A model generated the notes under the pieces. That model worked only from the letters and a program-made list of their open reading frames with translations. It ran no database searches and was not told the DNA's origin. Below, one piece after another: positions 9,044-18,713 of a stretch of 64,000 nt of DNA. The stretch spans positions 1,736,001 to 1,800,000 of the forward strand of contig NZ_KI912270.1 in assembly GCF_000243415.2 (NCBI RefSeq), in the 5' to 3' direction. A program made the position numbers and the translations under genes. Position 1 is the stretch's first letter. Each line of letters begins with the position of its first letter. Source of the DNA: Mycolicibacterium tusciae JS617 (GTDB lineage Bacteria > Actinomycetota > Actinomycetes > Mycobacteriales > Mycobacteriaceae).

Positions 9044-10429
9044 CTAGACGTTGCGGCGGCGAGAGTAGAAGCGCGCCTGGGCCGCGGCCACGAAGCGGGT
9101 GGCGGCGCCCGGGTGTGCGGCCGGATGGGTATGGAGGTAGCTCGCGTGGACCCCGGCATTCACCGCGCCGTCGGTGGTCGGGCCGACGGGGCGGCCGCTG
9201 TACGCCCAGGCCGGCGGATAGTCTTCGGTGAATCGCACTGTGCTGCGGTGAAACTCGTGACCGACGGTGCGGTCGCCGATGGCATACAGCGACGATTCGG
9301 CAACTGCGACCGCATCGCGGTAGCCCAATGTGAGGCGGTCGGTGAAATGCGCCGAACCGGACAACACTGCGCACATCGGATGGCCGTCGAGATCGTCGAC
9401 CAGATAGGCCAGACCGGCGCATTCGGCGTGCACAGGCGCACCGGATGCGGCGAGGCTCTTGATCTGCTGACGCACAATTTCATTGCCCGACAGTTCGGTA
9501 CCGAACTCTTCGGGGAAGCCGCCGGGCAGCACAAGGGCGTCGGCCTGCGGCGGCAGCGGTTCGGTCAACGGGTCGAATTCCGCGACTTCTGCGCCGGCCC
9601 CGCGCAGGAGTTCGCGATGCTCTGCGTAGCCGAAACTGAACGCCTTGCCCGCCGCGAGTGCCACGGTCACGCCGCCAGACACAGGGGCGGCCGCGGCCGG
9701 ATCCCAGGGTGTGTCGGCGACCCGGGATGCCGCGATCTCGGCGATCCCCATCAGGTCGACGTGGCGGGCAACCTGTCCGATCATCGCCTCCACCGCGACA
9801 CGGGCCGCATTGCCGTGCTCGACGGCGGTGACCAGGCCGAGATGCCTTGATGGAACGGATAACTCGTCGACGCGCGGAATGGCACCGAATACCGGCAGAC
9901 CGGCATGCTCGCAGGCCTGCCGCAGCACCTCCTCGTGGCGCGGGGAGCCGACGCGGTTAAGGATGACGCCGGCAACGCGGATCTTCGGGTCGAAAGTCGA
10001 GAAGCCGTGCAGTAGCGCCGCGGCGCTGTGGCTCTGACCTCGGCCGTCGACCACCAGGATCACCGGCGCACCCAACAGGGCAGCCACGTGCGCGGTGGAT
10101 CCTTCGGCGGTCCCTGTGAATGTCCTTCCAATTCGGCCGTCGAACAGCCCCATCACACCTTCGATCACTGCGATATCGGCCGTCGCGCTGCCGTGTCGGT
10201 ACAGCGGGCCGACCAGCTGTTCGCCGACGAGCACCGGGTCCAGGTTGCGGCCCGGTTGCTGCGCGGCCAGCGCATGGTAGCCAGGATCGATGAAGTCCGG
10301 TCCGATCTTGAACGGTGCCACGGTGCGGCCCGCTCGACGCAGGGCGCCCATCAAACCGGTTGCCACGGTGGTCTTTCCGCCGCCCGAAGCAGGGGCGGCG
10401 ATGACAACGGCCGGCGTCGACCCACTCAT
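9044..10429 (-). CDS. cobB: cobyrinic / hydrogenobyrinic acid a,c-diamide synthase
   Basis: CobB amidates the a and c side chains of (hydrogeno)cobyrinic acid using ATP and glutamine. The 461-residue protein has an N-terminal dethiobiotin-synthetase-like P-loop (APASGGGKTTVATG, about residues 12-25), GPDFIDPGYH, and VIEGVMGLFDG. The C-terminal class I glutamine amidotransferase domain has the nucleophile segment PVHAECAGLAYL and the VGHEFHRS histidine region. Length and motifs are normal for the family. It lies between cobO (41 bases upstream) and cysG (9 bases downstream) on the minus strand. Confidence 0.95.
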   Translation of the reverse strand: MSGSTPAVVIAAPASGGGKTTVATGLMGALRRAGRTVAPFKIGPDFIDPGYHALAAQQPGRNLDPVLVGEQLVGPLYRHGSATADIAVIEGVMGLFDGRIGRTFTGTAEGSTAHVAALLGAPVILVVDGRGQSHSAAALLHGFSTFDPKIRVAGVILNRVGSPRHEEVLRQACEHAGLPVFGAIPRVDELSVPSRHLGLVTAVEHGNAARVAVEAMIGQVARHVDLMGIAEIAASRVADTPWDPAAAAPVSGGVTVALAAGKAFSFGYAEHRELLRGAGAEVAEFDPLTEPLPPQADALVLPGGFPEEFGTELSGNEIVRQQIKSLAASGAPVHAECAGLAYLVDDLDGHPMCAVLSGSAHFTDRLTLGYRDAVAVAESSLYAIGDRTVGHEFHRSTVRFTEDYPPAWAYSGRPVGPTTDGAVNAGVHASYLHTHPAAHPGAATRFVAAAQARFYSRRRNV

Positions 10430-10470
10430 GTCGCCCTACTCACGTCGACCTTGCGCGAGCGGGGGTGTCG

Positions 10471-11085
10471 TCACCACTCGATGCCCTTTTGGCCCTTGCG
10501 ACCGGCATCCATCGGGTGTTTGACCTTCGTCATCTCAGTGACGAGGTCGGCGGCGTCGAGAAGTGCCTGCGGGGCGTCGCGGCCGGTGATGACCACGTGC
10601 TGGATGCCCGGCCGCGAGGTGAGCACCGCGATCACCTCGTCGACGTCGACCCAGCCCCACTTCAGGGGATAGGTGAACTCGTCGAGGACATAGAAGTCGT
10701 GGCGTTCCTCGGCCAGCCGACGGGTGATCTCCGCCCAGCCGTCGGCCGCGGCGGCCGCGTGGTCGTCCTCGTCGCCGTGCTTACGCGACCAGGACCAACC
10801 CGCGCCCATCTTGTGCCACTCGACGGGGCCGCCGACGCCGTGCTCGTCGTGCAATCGGCCCAACTGGCTGAACGCAGCCTCTTCGCCGACCTTCCACTTC
10901 GCACTCTTGACGAATTGGAACACCGCAACCGAAAAGCCCTGATTCCACGCCCGCAACGCCATGCCGAACGCGGCGGTCGACTTGCCCTTGCCCGCTCCGG
11001 TGTGCACCGCGAGCAGTGGAGCGTTGCGGCGAACGCGGGTGGTCAGTCCGTCGTCGGGAACGGTGGCCGGTTGACCCTGAGGCAT
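10471..11085 (-). CDS. cobO: cob(I)yrinic acid a,c-diamide adenosyltransferase
   Basis: CobO transfers the adenosyl group of ATP to the reduced corrin cobalt, forming the Co-C bond of coenzyme B12. The 204-residue protein belongs to the CobA/CobO/BtuR P-loop family: Walker A HTGAGKGKSTAAFG (about residues 28-41), the GFSVAVFQFVK strand, the VLDEFTYPLKWGW Walker B region and HVVITGRDAPQALLDAADLVTEM near the end. Length is typical. It is 15 bases downstream of the chelatase-like gene and precedes cobB, as in Rv2849c. Confidence 0.95.
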   Translation of the reverse strand: MPQGQPATVPDDGLTTRVRRNAPLLAVHTGAGKGKSTAAFGMALRAWNQGFSVAVFQFVKSAKWKVGEEAAFSQLGRLHDEHGVGGPVEWHKMGAGWSWSRKHGDEDDHAAAAADGWAEITRRLAEERHDFYVLDEFTYPLKWGWVDVDEVIAVLTSRPGIQHVVITGRDAPQALLDAADLVTEMTKVKHPMDAGRKGQKGIEW

Positions 11086-11100
11086 GCGTGACTCCTCCCC

Positions 11101-12930
11101 TTAGGCGGCGGTGCGCACCACGTTGGTGAGGTTATCCGCACGCAGCTGCGCCAGATGCACCGCGGGCGCACCCAGCTGGGCGGCCAGCTGCTCTGCCAAT
11201 CCCAGTCGCACATAAGAAGTCTCGCAGTCCACCACGACGGCGGTCGCGCCCTCGGCCACTAGCCGGGCGGCCGCCTCCCGCGCACGCCCCAACGGGTCCG
11301 GCCCGCCGGTGGCGCGACCGTCGGTGAGCACCACCACCAGGCTGCGTCGTGCGCGGTCGCGCGCCTTCTCCCGGACTACCACGTCGCGCGCGGCCAGCAG
11401 ACCTTGGGCCAGCGGAGTTTTGCCTCCGGTGTCGAAGCGGGCCAATCGGCGACTCGCGATGTGCACCGACGAGGTCGGCGGCAGCAGCAGCCTGGCTTCT
11501 GCCTGACGGAACGTGATCACCGCGACCTTGTCGCGCCGCTGGTACGCGTCGCGCAACAACGACAGCGCGGCCCCACTGACTGCCGACATCCGGTCGCGCG
11601 CGGCCATGGATCCCGACGCGTCGACCACGAAGATCACCAGATTGCCTTCGCGGCCTTCGCGAACGGCATGGCGCACGTCCTCGGGTGTGGGCCGTGGTCG
11701 CCCCGGCACCCGTTGGTGTCCGACCGCGGCCAACAGTGTCCCGAATACGTGTAGCCCATGGCCCTCGGTCACGAGCGTGGTCGAAGAGACGACCGTCCCC
11801 GTGCGGTTGCGCGCGCGAGATCTGCGTCCCGGTGCGCCCTCTCCAACACCGGGAACTACGAGCGTCCGGGTCTGGAACACCGCCGACGGCGGCGCGCTGG
11901 GTCGCGTGGCCGAGCTCGAATTCCGCTGCGGCACAGGATGATCAGACGCCTCGCTCGACGGTGATTCACCGCCACCTGGCGGATCAGGCTCAGGTTCGGG
12001 CTCCTGGTCGGCGGACTCCCCCGCCTGTTGCATCGCCTCGTCGAGCTGTCCGGGATCAAGGCCCGGATCATCGAACGGATCGCGGCGACGCCGGTGCGGC
12101 AGGGCCAGTTCGGCCGCCACCCGGACGTCTTCCTCAGCGACCGTGTCGACCCCGCGCCACGCGGCGTGCGCGACCGCCGTCCTGGCGATCACCAGATCGG
12201 CACGCATCCCGTCGACATCGAAGGCCGCACAGAGGACGGCGATACGCCGTAACTCACTGTCGGGCAGGCTGACCGAGCTCACCCTCTCGCGCGCGGCGGC
12301 GATGCGGCCAACCAGTTCGGTGTCCGCATCGGCATAGCGTTCGGCGAATCCGGCTGGGTCGGCTTCGAACGCCATCCGCTGCCGGACCACCGCCACGCGC
12401 ACGTCGACATCGCGCGAGGCGTGCACATCAACGGTCAACCCGAACCGGTCGAGCAACTGTGGACGCAGTTCGCCCTCTTCGGGATTCATGGTGCCGACGA
12501 GCACGAAACGCGCGTCGTGGCTGTGCGAAACGCCGTCTCGCTCCACGTGCACCCGGCCCATCGCGGCGGCATCGAGAAGCACGTCGACCAGGTGGTCGTG
12601 CAGCAGGTTGACCTCGTCGACATAGAGCACGCCACCGTGTGCGCGGGCCAACAGGCCCGGGGAGAACGCGTGCTCGCCGTCGCGCAGCACCTTCTGCAGG
12701 TCCAGTGAACCGACGACACGGTCCTCGGTCGCACCGATCGGCAACTCGACCAGCGCGGCGCCGTCCACCGCGGCCAGCACCTTGGCGAGGCCCCGCACGG
12801 CGGTCGATTTCGCCGTGCCCTTCTCGCCGCGGATCAGCACACCGCCGATCTCGGGACGCACCGCGCACAGCAGCAGCGCCAGGCGCAGGCGGTCGTGACC
12901 GATGATCGCACTGAAGGGGTATGTCGTCAT
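11101..12930 (-). CDS. Mg/Co-chelatase ChlI-ChlD type AAA+ / VWA fusion
   Basis: The 609-residue protein joins an AAA+ ATPase with Walker [10 protein letters not shown] (about residues 36-44), Walker [11 protein letters not shown] and [14 protein letters not shown], an acidic/proline linker (about 300-370), and a C-terminal von Willebrand A domain with the MIDAS sequence DASGSMA and TDGRATGG. This is the I+D subunit arrangement of magnesium chelatase. No chlorophyll is made here, and the gene sits beside cobO and cobB. It therefore most likely powers cobalt insertion together with a CobN-type large subunit, which is not in this window. That role is inferred from context. It overlaps the upstream GNAT gene as ATGA. 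Confidence 0.9.
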   Translation of the reverse strand: MTTYPFSAIIGHDRLRLALLLCAVRPEIGGVLIRGEKGTAKSTAVRGLAKVLAAVDGAALVELPIGATEDRVVGSLDLQKVLRDGEHAFSPGLLARAHGGVLYVDEVNLLHDHLVDVLLDAAAMGRVHVERDGVSHSHDARFVLVGTMNPEEGELRPQLLDRFGLTVDVHASRDVDVRVAVVRQRMAFEADPAGFAERYADADTELVGRIAAARERVSSVSLPDSELRRIAVLCAAFDVDGMRADLVIARTAVAHAAWRGVDTVAEEDVRVAAELALPHRRRRDPFDDPGLDPGQLDEAMQQAGESADQEPEPEPDPPGGGESPSSEASDHPVPQRNSSSATRPSAPPSAVFQTRTLVVPGVGEGAPGRRSRARNRTGTVVSSTTLVTEGHGLHVFGTLLAAVGHQRVPGRPRPTPEDVRHAVREGREGNLVIFVVDASGSMAARDRMSAVSGAALSLLRDAYQRRDKVAVITFRQAEARLLLPPTSSVHIASRRLARFDTGGKTPLAQGLLAARDVVVREKARDRARRSLVVVLTDGRATGGPDPLGRAREAAARLVAEGATAVVVDCETSYVRLGLAEQLAAQLGAPAVHLAQLRADNLTNVVRTAA

Positions 12931-13373
12931 GACTTGATCATCGGGACGTGCGGAATGCCGTCGTCGAGAAACTCCGCCCCGTCACGGACGAACCCGTGCT
13001 GGGCGTACATCTCCTCGAGATAGGTCTGCGCATCGATATGGCACGGGTAATCGCCGACCTCGGCGAGTGCGGCCTGCAACAGCCGAGAGGTGTGACCCTG
13101 GCCGCGTGCCGCGCGTTTGGTGCAGACCCGGCCGATGCGAAAGCCCTTCTGGCCACCCGGATGTTCTTCCATCAGCCGCAACGTACAGATGACTTCGCCG
13201 TCGGGTCCCTCGAGCCAGAAATGACGGGTCTCGGTGAGCAGATCCCGTCCGTCCAGTTCGGGGTACGGAGTCGCCTGCTCGACAACGAAAACCTCGACGC
13301 GCAGTTTGAGCAGTTCGTAGAGCGTGGCGGCGTCCAGGTCCTTCGCCCAACTTCGGCGTAGCGCGACCGTCAT
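12927..13373 (-). CDS. GNAT family N-acetyltransferase (ElaA-like)
   Basis: The 148-residue protein fits the small ElaA group of GNAT acetyltransferases: [16 protein letters not shown] near the start, [21 protein letters not shown] as the acetyl-CoA binding motif A (about residues 80-100), and [15 protein letters not shown] near the end. It corresponds to Rv2851c by position. Substrate unknown. It is the first gene of the minus-strand cob block and overlaps the chelatase gene by four bases, so it is probably translated with it. Confidence 0.88.
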   Translation of the reverse strand: MTVALRRSWAKDLDAATLYELLKLRVEVFVVEQATPYPELDGRDLLTETRHFWLEGPDGEVICTLRLMEEHPGGQKGFRIGRVCTKRAARGQGHTSRLLQAALAEVGDYPCHIDAQTYLEEMYAQHGFVRDGAEFLDDGIPHVPMIKS

Positions 13374-13571
13374 CGGGCGGTCACCGGCCCGCCATGGCCC
13401 TCAACGACCGCATGGCCCTCGACTACCGAGTTCTTGGCTACCTGCGGGTCAGACACCCGAAAGATCATCCTCCGTGGTCGGTTTCTCGTGGCTTAGTGGT
13501 TTTCAGGCTATCCCGCGGCCGTCTGCCCACGTTGGCCCAGGTCGGCCGCAAGCCGCGACTAAGGTGGCTTT
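13374..13571. other. divergent intergenic region, no gene seen
   Basis: These 198 bases separate the cob block from the hydrolase-mtr operon and should hold both promoters. In M. tuberculosis mqo and a PE_PGRS gene lie here; I see no remnant of either. A short imperfect direct repeat (two copies of CATGGCCCTC about 18 bases apart near 13392-13420) is the only visible structure. I looked for a B12-box on the minus strand and found none. Confidence 0.6.
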
Positions 13572-14609
13572 GTGACCGAGTGGGAGCCGGATGTGTTGGC
13601 CGGTTACCGGCAGCAGACATTCGAATTGGGACCTGATCCCGACGGGGAAGGGCAGCTCGTCGCCACGCTGGTGCGCCGCGGCGAGGCCAACCCGTCGGCA
13701 GCCCACGCCGTGCTGGCGGTACACGGCTTCACCGACTACTTCTTCCACACCGAACTCGCGGATCACTTCGCCAGGCGCGGATACGCGTTCTACGCGCTGG
13801 ATCTTCACAAATGCGGACGGTCGTGGCGGGAGGGACAGACTCCGCACTTCACCACCGATCTGGCCCGCTACGACCGCGAGTTGATCCGCGCGTTGGACGT
13901 CATCGACGCAGAATCGTCGGCCGACGTGGTCGTGTACGGGCACTCCGCCGGCGGGCTCATCGTGTCGCTGTGGCTGGATCGGCTGCGCAGCGGGGGCATG
14001 ACGGAGCGCAAACGGGTCGCCGGTCTGGTGCTGAACAGCCCCTGGCTGGACCTGCAGGGTCCGGCATTCCTGCGCGCGGCCCCCACCGGCGCGGCGATCG
14101 CGGCGCTGTCGCGGATGCGCAAGATGACCGTCGTGCGCCCACCGGTGGCCGAGGGCGGCTACGGTTCGACGCTGCACCGCGACTACGCGGGCGAATTCGA
14201 CTATGACCTCCGCTGGAAGCCGATCGGCGGATTTCCCGTCACGTTCGGCTGGATCAACGCGATCCGGCGCGGACACGCCAAACTGCACCGCGGCCTCGAT
14301 GTCGGTGTGCCCAACCTGATCCTGCGCTCCGATCGCAGCGTGCGCGAGGTGGCAGACCCCGACATCATCCAGCGCGGCGACGCGGTGCTCGACGTCAAGC
14401 AGATCGCCCGCTGGGCCGGGTGCATCGGCAACCGGACCAATGTCGTACCGATCGTTGACGCCAAGCATGACGTGTTCCTCTCCGTCCCGGCGGCGCGGCA
14501 GGCGGCCTACGGTGAACTGGATCGTTGGCTCGACACCAATATCGCCAACGGCAATAGCGTCGAAACCGCCGACTCGACAACACAACCCGAACAAGGAGCG
14601 GCGAGATGA
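13572..14609 (+). CDS. alpha/beta hydrolase, lysophospholipase-like (Rv2854-like)
   Basis: A 345-residue serine hydrolase with the strand-turn AVLAVHGFTDYFFHTELADHF, the Serine aminopeptidase S33-type DLHKCGRSW segment and the nucleophile elbow VYGHSAGG (Ser near residue 123). A late VDAKHDVFLS segment supplies the expected acid/His region. No signal peptide is seen, so it is probably cytoplasmic. The GTG start has an AAGGTGG ribosome site. It overlaps mtr as ATGA, a linkage also present in M. tuberculosis, so the hydrolase may act alongside mycothiol metabolism, although nothing in the sequence shows a thiol substrate. Confidence 0.88.
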   Translation: MTEWEPDVLAGYRQQTFELGPDPDGEGQLVATLVRRGEANPSAAHAVLAVHGFTDYFFHTELADHFARRGYAFYALDLHKCGRSWREGQTPHFTTDLARYDRELIRALDVIDAESSADVVVYGHSAGGLIVSLWLDRLRSGGMTERKRVAGLVLNSPWLDLQGPAFLRAAPTGAAIAALSRMRKMTVVRPPVAEGGYGSTLHRDYAGEFDYDLRWKPIGGFPVTFGWINAIRRGHAKLHRGLDVGVPNLILRSDRSVREVADPDIIQRGDAVLDVKQIARWAGCIGNRTNVVPIVDAKHDVFLSVPAARQAAYGELDRWLDTNIANGNSVETADSTTQPEQGAAR

Positions 14610-16021
14610 CCCATTTCGACATCGCGATCATCGGTACCGGCTCGGGCAATTCCATCATCGATGAGCGCTATGTGGACAAACGGGTCGCGATCTGCGAACA
14701 AGGGGTGTTCGGCGGCACCTGCCTCAATGTCGGCTGCATACCCACGAAGATGTTCGTCTACGCGGCCGAAGTCGCCCAAACTGCCAGGGAATCAGCACAA
14801 TACGGTGTCGACGCGCACATCGACGGTGTCCGGTGGTCCGATGTGGTGTCGCGCGTGTTCGGCCGCATCGACCCTATTGCAATGGGAGGCGAGAATTACC
14901 GACGTTCGTCGCCCAACGTCCAGGTGTACTCCAGCCACACGCGGTTCGCGCCGACCAAATCCGATGGTAGGTATGCGTTGCGGACCGACGACGGCGATGA
15001 GTTCACCGCCGACCAGGTGGTCATTGCCGCCGGCTCGCGGGCCGTGGTGCCCGACGCCGTCACCGCGTGCGGGGTGCCGTATCACACCAGCGACACCATC
15101 ATGCGCATCGCCGACGTGCCGGAGCGCTTGATCATCGTCGGGGGCGGCTTCATTGCGTGCGAGTTCGCACACGTCTTCTCAGCACTCGGCAGCCACGTGA
15201 CGCTGATGATCAGGGGCAGCACCCTGCTTCGCGGTCACGACGACGACATCTCGATGCGTTTCACCGACATCGCGTCCAAGAAGTGGGAGATCCGCAACCA
15301 CCACGAGCTGGCCGACGCGCGGCAGGTCGGCGACTGCGTCGAAATCACCTGCCAGGACGGCTCGAAGGTGCGCGGCGACATGCTGCTGGTCGCCACCGGG
15401 CGCGTACCCAACGGTGATCTCCTCGACGCAGAGAACGCCGGCGTCAAGGTGAACGCAAACGGTCAGGTGGTGGTCGACGAGTTTCAACGCACGACCGCAC
15501 GCGGCATCTTCGCCTTGGGTGACGTGTCATCGGACTTTCAGCTCAAGCATGTGGCCAATCACGAGGCCCGACGGGTGAAGCACAATCTCCTGCAGGACTG
15601 GGACGACACCGACGCACTCGTGCCGTCCGACCATCGCCACGTGCCATCGGCAGTGTTCACCGATCCGCAGATCGCCAGCATCGGCCTCACCGAAAATGAA
15701 GCGCGCGCAAAGAATCTCAACATCCGGGTCAAGATCCAGGACTTCGGCGACGTCGCGTACGGCTGGGCGATGGAGGACACGACAGGCATCGCGAAGATCA
15801 TCGTCGACGACGACAGCGGCCTGATTCTCGGCGCACACATCATGGGACACCAGGCGTCGTCGCTGATCCAGCCGTTGATCCAGGCAATGGCGTTCGACCT
15901 ACCGGCACAGGACATGGCCCGCGGCCAGTACTGGATCCACCCCGCGCTGCCCGAGGTCATCGAGAACGCGCTGCTGGCGCTCTGTGGCGAACCGGCCTGG
16001 CCCCCGTCCAAAAGGCATTGA
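14606..16021 (+). CDS. mtr: mycothione reductase
   Basis: Mtr reduces mycothiol disulfide with NADPH and keeps the main actinobacterial thiol reduced. The 471-residue flavoprotein has the FAD motif IIGTGSGNSI (residues 8-17), the redox-active disulfide in GGTCLNVGCIPTKM with Cys39 and Cys44, the NAD(P) motif IIVGGGFIACEFAHV, the second FAD motif GIFALGDVSSD, and the C-terminal HPALPEVIENALL with the catalytic His-Glu pair supplied to the partner subunit. All key residues are present. It is coupled to the hydrolase upstream and to the following gene by 4-base overlaps. Confidence 0.96.
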   Translation: MTHFDIAIIGTGSGNSIIDERYVDKRVAICEQGVFGGTCLNVGCIPTKMFVYAAEVAQTARESAQYGVDAHIDGVRWSDVVSRVFGRIDPIAMGGENYRRSSPNVQVYSSHTRFAPTKSDGRYALRTDDGDEFTADQVVIAAGSRAVVPDAVTACGVPYHTSDTIMRIADVPERLIIVGGGFIACEFAHVFSALGSHVTLMIRGSTLLRGHDDDISMRFTDIASKKWEIRNHHELADARQVGDCVEITCQDGSKVRGDMLLVATGRVPNGDLLDAENAGVKVNANGQVVVDEFQRTTARGIFALGDVSSDFQLKHVANHEARRVKHNLLQDWDDTDALVPSDHRHVPSAVFTDPQIASIGLTENEARAKNLNIRVKIQDFGDVAYGWAMEDTTGIAKIIVDDDSGLILGAHIMGHQASSLIQPLIQAMAFDLPAQDMARGQYWIHPALPEVIENALLALCGEPAWPPSKRH

Positions 16022-16839
16022 CCGCCCCTGTCACGGGCTCGGTGGTCGAATCGGCGCCACTGGGCCGGCATCTGCAACGACTGGTCATCTATGCGCCCGA
16101 GCTGGATCGTCTGCATTTGCCGTGGTTCGGAGACGCAGCCCTCGGAATCTATTTTGCCTCGCCTGGAAATTCCGCGCCCACGGCACGGACCTACACTGTG
16201 CGCGACCACGATCCGTCGGCATCCCGAATCACCGTGGATGTCGTCCTACATGGCGACGCGGCAGGGACACGATGGGCGACCAACGCTACGCCGGGCGAGC
16301 GTGTCGAGCTCGCCCACGCCAAGTCCTGGTTTCGTCCCCCGCGCCATGCCGATCGCCACGTCCTCGCTGCCGATCTCGCTGGTCTGCCGGCGATCGCGCG
16401 GCTGATCGAACAACGTGGGCACGGTGATACCACCGCGATCGTGGAAGTGCGCCACGAAGACGATCTCGATTACCTGCCGAAGCAGCGCACCGTAAAGCTC
16501 ATCGCTTCGATCGGAACCGGAAACGGTGTGACCGACAGCGTTTTGCCGCAATTGGTCGCGCAGCACTGCTCAGCCGTCGGCCTTGGATATTGCTGGTTCG
16601 CCGGTGAAGCCTCCGAGGCGCGCACGGTCCGCAAGTTCCTGCGCCACGAGCAGGGTTGGACGACGGAACAAACCGATGTCGTCGGTTATTGGCGACGTGA
16701 CGCCGACCGGTGGTCCGATCGCTTCGCACCCCACGGCCCACGGATGTACTCGATCTACGAGAAGGCCGTCGCGGAAGGCAAGAGCGAGAAGGTCGCACTC
16801 GAGGAGTTCGACGAGGCGCTGGAACGTCTGGGACTGTAA
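16018..16839 (+). CDS. siderophore-interacting FAD-binding protein (SIP family)
   Basis: The 273-residue protein has an N-terminal FAD-binding barrel with the diagnostic ARTYTVRDHD motif (about residues 59-68) and the PGERVELAHAKSWF turn. The C-terminal SIP domain, for NAD(P)H binding, includes YCWFAGEASEARTVRKFLR and DVVGYWRRDADRWSDRFAPHG. Family members reduce ferric siderophores to release iron. The TTG start is proposed because TTGA overlaps the mtr stop, giving a three-gene coupled operon; no other start in the first 25 codons looks better. It could alternatively be a general flavin reductase linked to thiol metabolism. Its 3' end is 15 bases from convergent cbiO. Confidence 0.85.
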   Translation: MTAPVTGSVVESAPLGRHLQRLVIYAPELDRLHLPWFGDAALGIYFASPGNSAPTARTYTVRDHDPSASRITVDVVLHGDAAGTRWATNATPGERVELAHAKSWFRPPRHADRHVLAADLAGLPAIARLIEQRGHGDTTAIVEVRHEDDLDYLPKQRTVKLIASIGTGNGVTDSVLPQLVAQHCSAVGLGYCWFAGEASEARTVRKFLRHEQGWTTEQTDVVGYWRRDADRWSDRFAPHGPRMYSIYEKAVAEGKSEKVALEEFDEALERLGL

Positions 16840-16854
16840 GCGGCAAGCGCGGAC

Positions 16855-17589
16855 TCACCGCTCCCGAACGGAAAAACCCCACGGCAGTTCGAGGCGATGT
16901 GCCGCAAGTAATTCTGGGTCCGAAAGAATGTCGGCGATCGCTCCGTCGGCGACGATGACACCGCCGTCCATGATCACCGCCCGGTCGCACAGCTGCGCCG
17001 CGTACGGCAGGTCATGGGTGACGATCAACATGGTCGCGTCCAGTTCCGCCAGCGTTTCGGCCAGTTCGCGTCGAGCGACCGGGTCCAAGTTTGCCGACGG
17101 CTCGTCGAGCACCAGGATGTCGGGCTGGCAGGCCAGCACGGTGGCCAGTGCGGCTCTTCGCCGTTGACCCGCGGACAGGTGCGTGGGACTGCGTTCCGCG
17201 TCCTCGGACAGCGACACAACCGCTAGTGCGCTGGCCACCCTGGCGGCGAGCTCTTCGCCGCGCAGCCCGAAGTTCGCCGGTCCGAATGCGATGTCCTGAG
17301 CGACCGTGGGCATGAACAGCTGATCGTCGGGGTCCTGGAACACCAGCCCGACGCGCCTGCGGATGTCGTGAAGACTCTTACGCTCGAGCGGAATTCCGCT
17401 GATCTGTACCGACCCGGTGGTCGCCGTGAGGACGCCGTTGAGATGCAGCATCAAGGTTGTCTTGCCAGCCCCGTTGGGTCCCAGTACTGCCACCCGCTCG
17501 CCCGCTGCCACCTCGAGGTCGACGCCGTCGAGCGCCACGTGTCCGTCCGGGTACACGTGCCGCAGTCGCTCGATGCGGATCGCGGTCAT
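16855..17589 (-). CDS. cbiO: cobalt/nickel ECF transporter ATPase CbiO
   Basis: The 244-residue ABC ATPase energises an energy-coupling-factor importer for cobalt or nickel. It shows Walker A GPNGAGKTTL, the Q-loop in VGLVFQDPDDQLF, the signature LSAGQRRRAALA, Walker B ILVLDEPSANLD and the switch histidine in LIVTHDLPYAAQL. The ATG at 17589 was chosen over a longer upstream frame because the protein then begins right at the ABC fold (TAIRIERLRHVYPDG) and the codon overlaps the cbiQ stop as ATGA. It is the last gene of cbiMNQO. Confidence 0.94.
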   Translation of the reverse strand: MTAIRIERLRHVYPDGHVALDGVDLEVAAGERVAVLGPNGAGKTTLMLHLNGVLTATTGSVQISGIPLERKSLHDIRRRVGLVFQDPDDQLFMPTVAQDIAFGPANFGLRGEELAARVASALAVVSLSEDAERSPTHLSAGQRRRAALATVLACQPDILVLDEPSANLDPVARRELAETLAELDATMLIVTHDLPYAAQLCDRAVIMDGGVIVADGAIADILSDPELLAAHRLELPWGFSVRER

Positions 17590-18359
17590 AGCGTCACCCA
17601 CGCCGCCACCGACACAGCGACTGCTGCGGCGGCCGGCAGCATCGCCACCACCCACTGGGCTGCGGCGGCCTTCGGTGGGGCGCCGATCACCGCGAGATCC
17701 GGTGCTTTGCCGTCGAATCCGCGCGACAGCATCGCCGCATACACCCGTTCGCCGCGCTCGTAGGAGCGCAGGAACAACGCACCGACGCCGGTCGCGATCG
17801 CGCGGGCCTGATGCAGTGCCCGCGGCGAGTCACCCCGGGCGATCCGGGCCATTCGCATGCGGCTCACCTCGGCCGCCAGCAGGTCGATGTAGCGGATCAT
17901 CAACACGAGTACCGATGTCACCACCGCGGGGACAGCCAACCGACTCAGAGCCGCGGGAAGCTCGGTCGCGGATGTGGTGGCTGCGAGTGTCAACGCGGCC
18001 GCGACACCGAGCGTGCCCTTGATGACGATGCCCCATGCCGCCCACAGCCCCGTCACTGAAAGCTGCAGTCCCGCAACCTCGATGCGGTGGCCGCCCTCGG
18101 CGAACGGCAACAGGACGGCAAGTACCAGGAAGGGTGCCTCGATCAACATGCGCGGCAACACCCACCGCAGGGGTATCCGTGCGAGCCGCCATGTCGCAAC
18201 GATGATCGCGCCGTAGATCGCGAACGGCCAGAACATCTCTCGCGGGGTCGCGACCACCGCGAGGACGAACACCAGGAGACAGACGATCTTGACCTCGGCG
18301 GGTGTCCGGTGCACGGCCGACTCGTCGTGGCGGTAAAGCGGATGCGCGCCCGCGCCCAT
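17586..18359 (-). CDS. cbiQ: cobalt/nickel ECF transporter transmembrane protein CbiQ
   Basis: The 257-residue protein is the T-component of the importer, with several hydrophobic helices (for example VKIVCLLVFVLAVVATP and VPAVVTSVLVLMIRYIDLLA). It has the cytoplasmic coupling motifs expected for CbiQ, ARG in RMARIARGD and the ERGERVYAAMLSRGF segment. It links substrate-binding CbiM to the ATPase. The start is taken at 18359; GAGAHPLYRHDESAVHRTPAEVK precedes the first helix in a normal way for the family. It lies 3 bases after cbiN and overlaps cbiO by four. Confidence 0.92.
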   Translation of the reverse strand: MGAGAHPLYRHDESAVHRTPAEVKIVCLLVFVLAVVATPREMFWPFAIYGAIIVATWRLARIPLRWVLPRMLIEAPFLVLAVLLPFAEGGHRIEVAGLQLSVTGLWAAWGIVIKGTLGVAAALTLAATTSATELPAALSRLAVPAVVTSVLVLMIRYIDLLAAEVSRMRMARIARGDSPRALHQARAIATGVGALFLRSYERGERVYAAMLSRGFDGKAPDLAVIGAPPKAAAAQWVVAMLPAAAAVAVSVAAWVTL

Positions 18360-18362
18360 GCG

Positions 18363-18713
18363 TCAGGTCTGCTTGTCGTCCGCGGACCGCCGGCTTCTCG
18401 CAATCAGCCAAAACGCCGAACCCGCCACGACCACGGTGACAAGGACGCCGAGGATGCCCGCGAAGCCGCCGGTGCCGTCCTGCCCGCCGATCGCGTAGTC
18501 GGCCAGCGGCGACGTGGACATGGCGTGCTCGGAGGCGTGTTGTGCGATGCAGTCGCCGGTGAGCTGTTCACCGTCGGCTGTTTCGGTGACCTGGCAACCC
18601 TGCAGCGTCGCGGAGTCCAGCCCGTCGGGGCTGGAGCTGGCGAAGTAGGAGACGACGCCGGCGATCAGCACCGTTGCGGCCGCGAACGCAATCCAGAACG
18701 TCCACCGCTTCAT
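18363..18713 (-). CDS. cbiN: cobalt ECF transporter accessory protein CbiN (PDGLE domain)
   Basis: This 116-residue membrane protein has an N-terminal helix (WIAFAAATVLIAGVVSYFA), a short exported loop starting SSSPDGLDSATLQGC, i.e. the PDGL(E)-type motif of CbiN, and a C-terminal helix (GILGVLVTVVVAGSAFWLIA) followed by a positive tail. CbiN assists CbiM in metal capture. The ATG at 18713 overlaps the cbiM stop as ATGA. The longer open frame upstream is the antisense shadow of cbiM coding sequence and was ignored. Confidence 0.9.
   Translation of the reverse strand: MKRWTFWIAFAAATVLIAGVVSYFASSSPDGLDSATLQGCQVTETADGEQLTGDCIAQHASEHAMSTSPLADYAIGGQDGTGGFAGILGVLVTVVVAGSAFWLIARSRRSADDKQT

Noticed and set aside
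13374..13571. Remnant of mqo or a PE_PGRS gene
   Set aside because: No frame in this stretch resembles malate:quinone oxidoreductase or PGRS repeats; it seems these genes are simply not at this locus.
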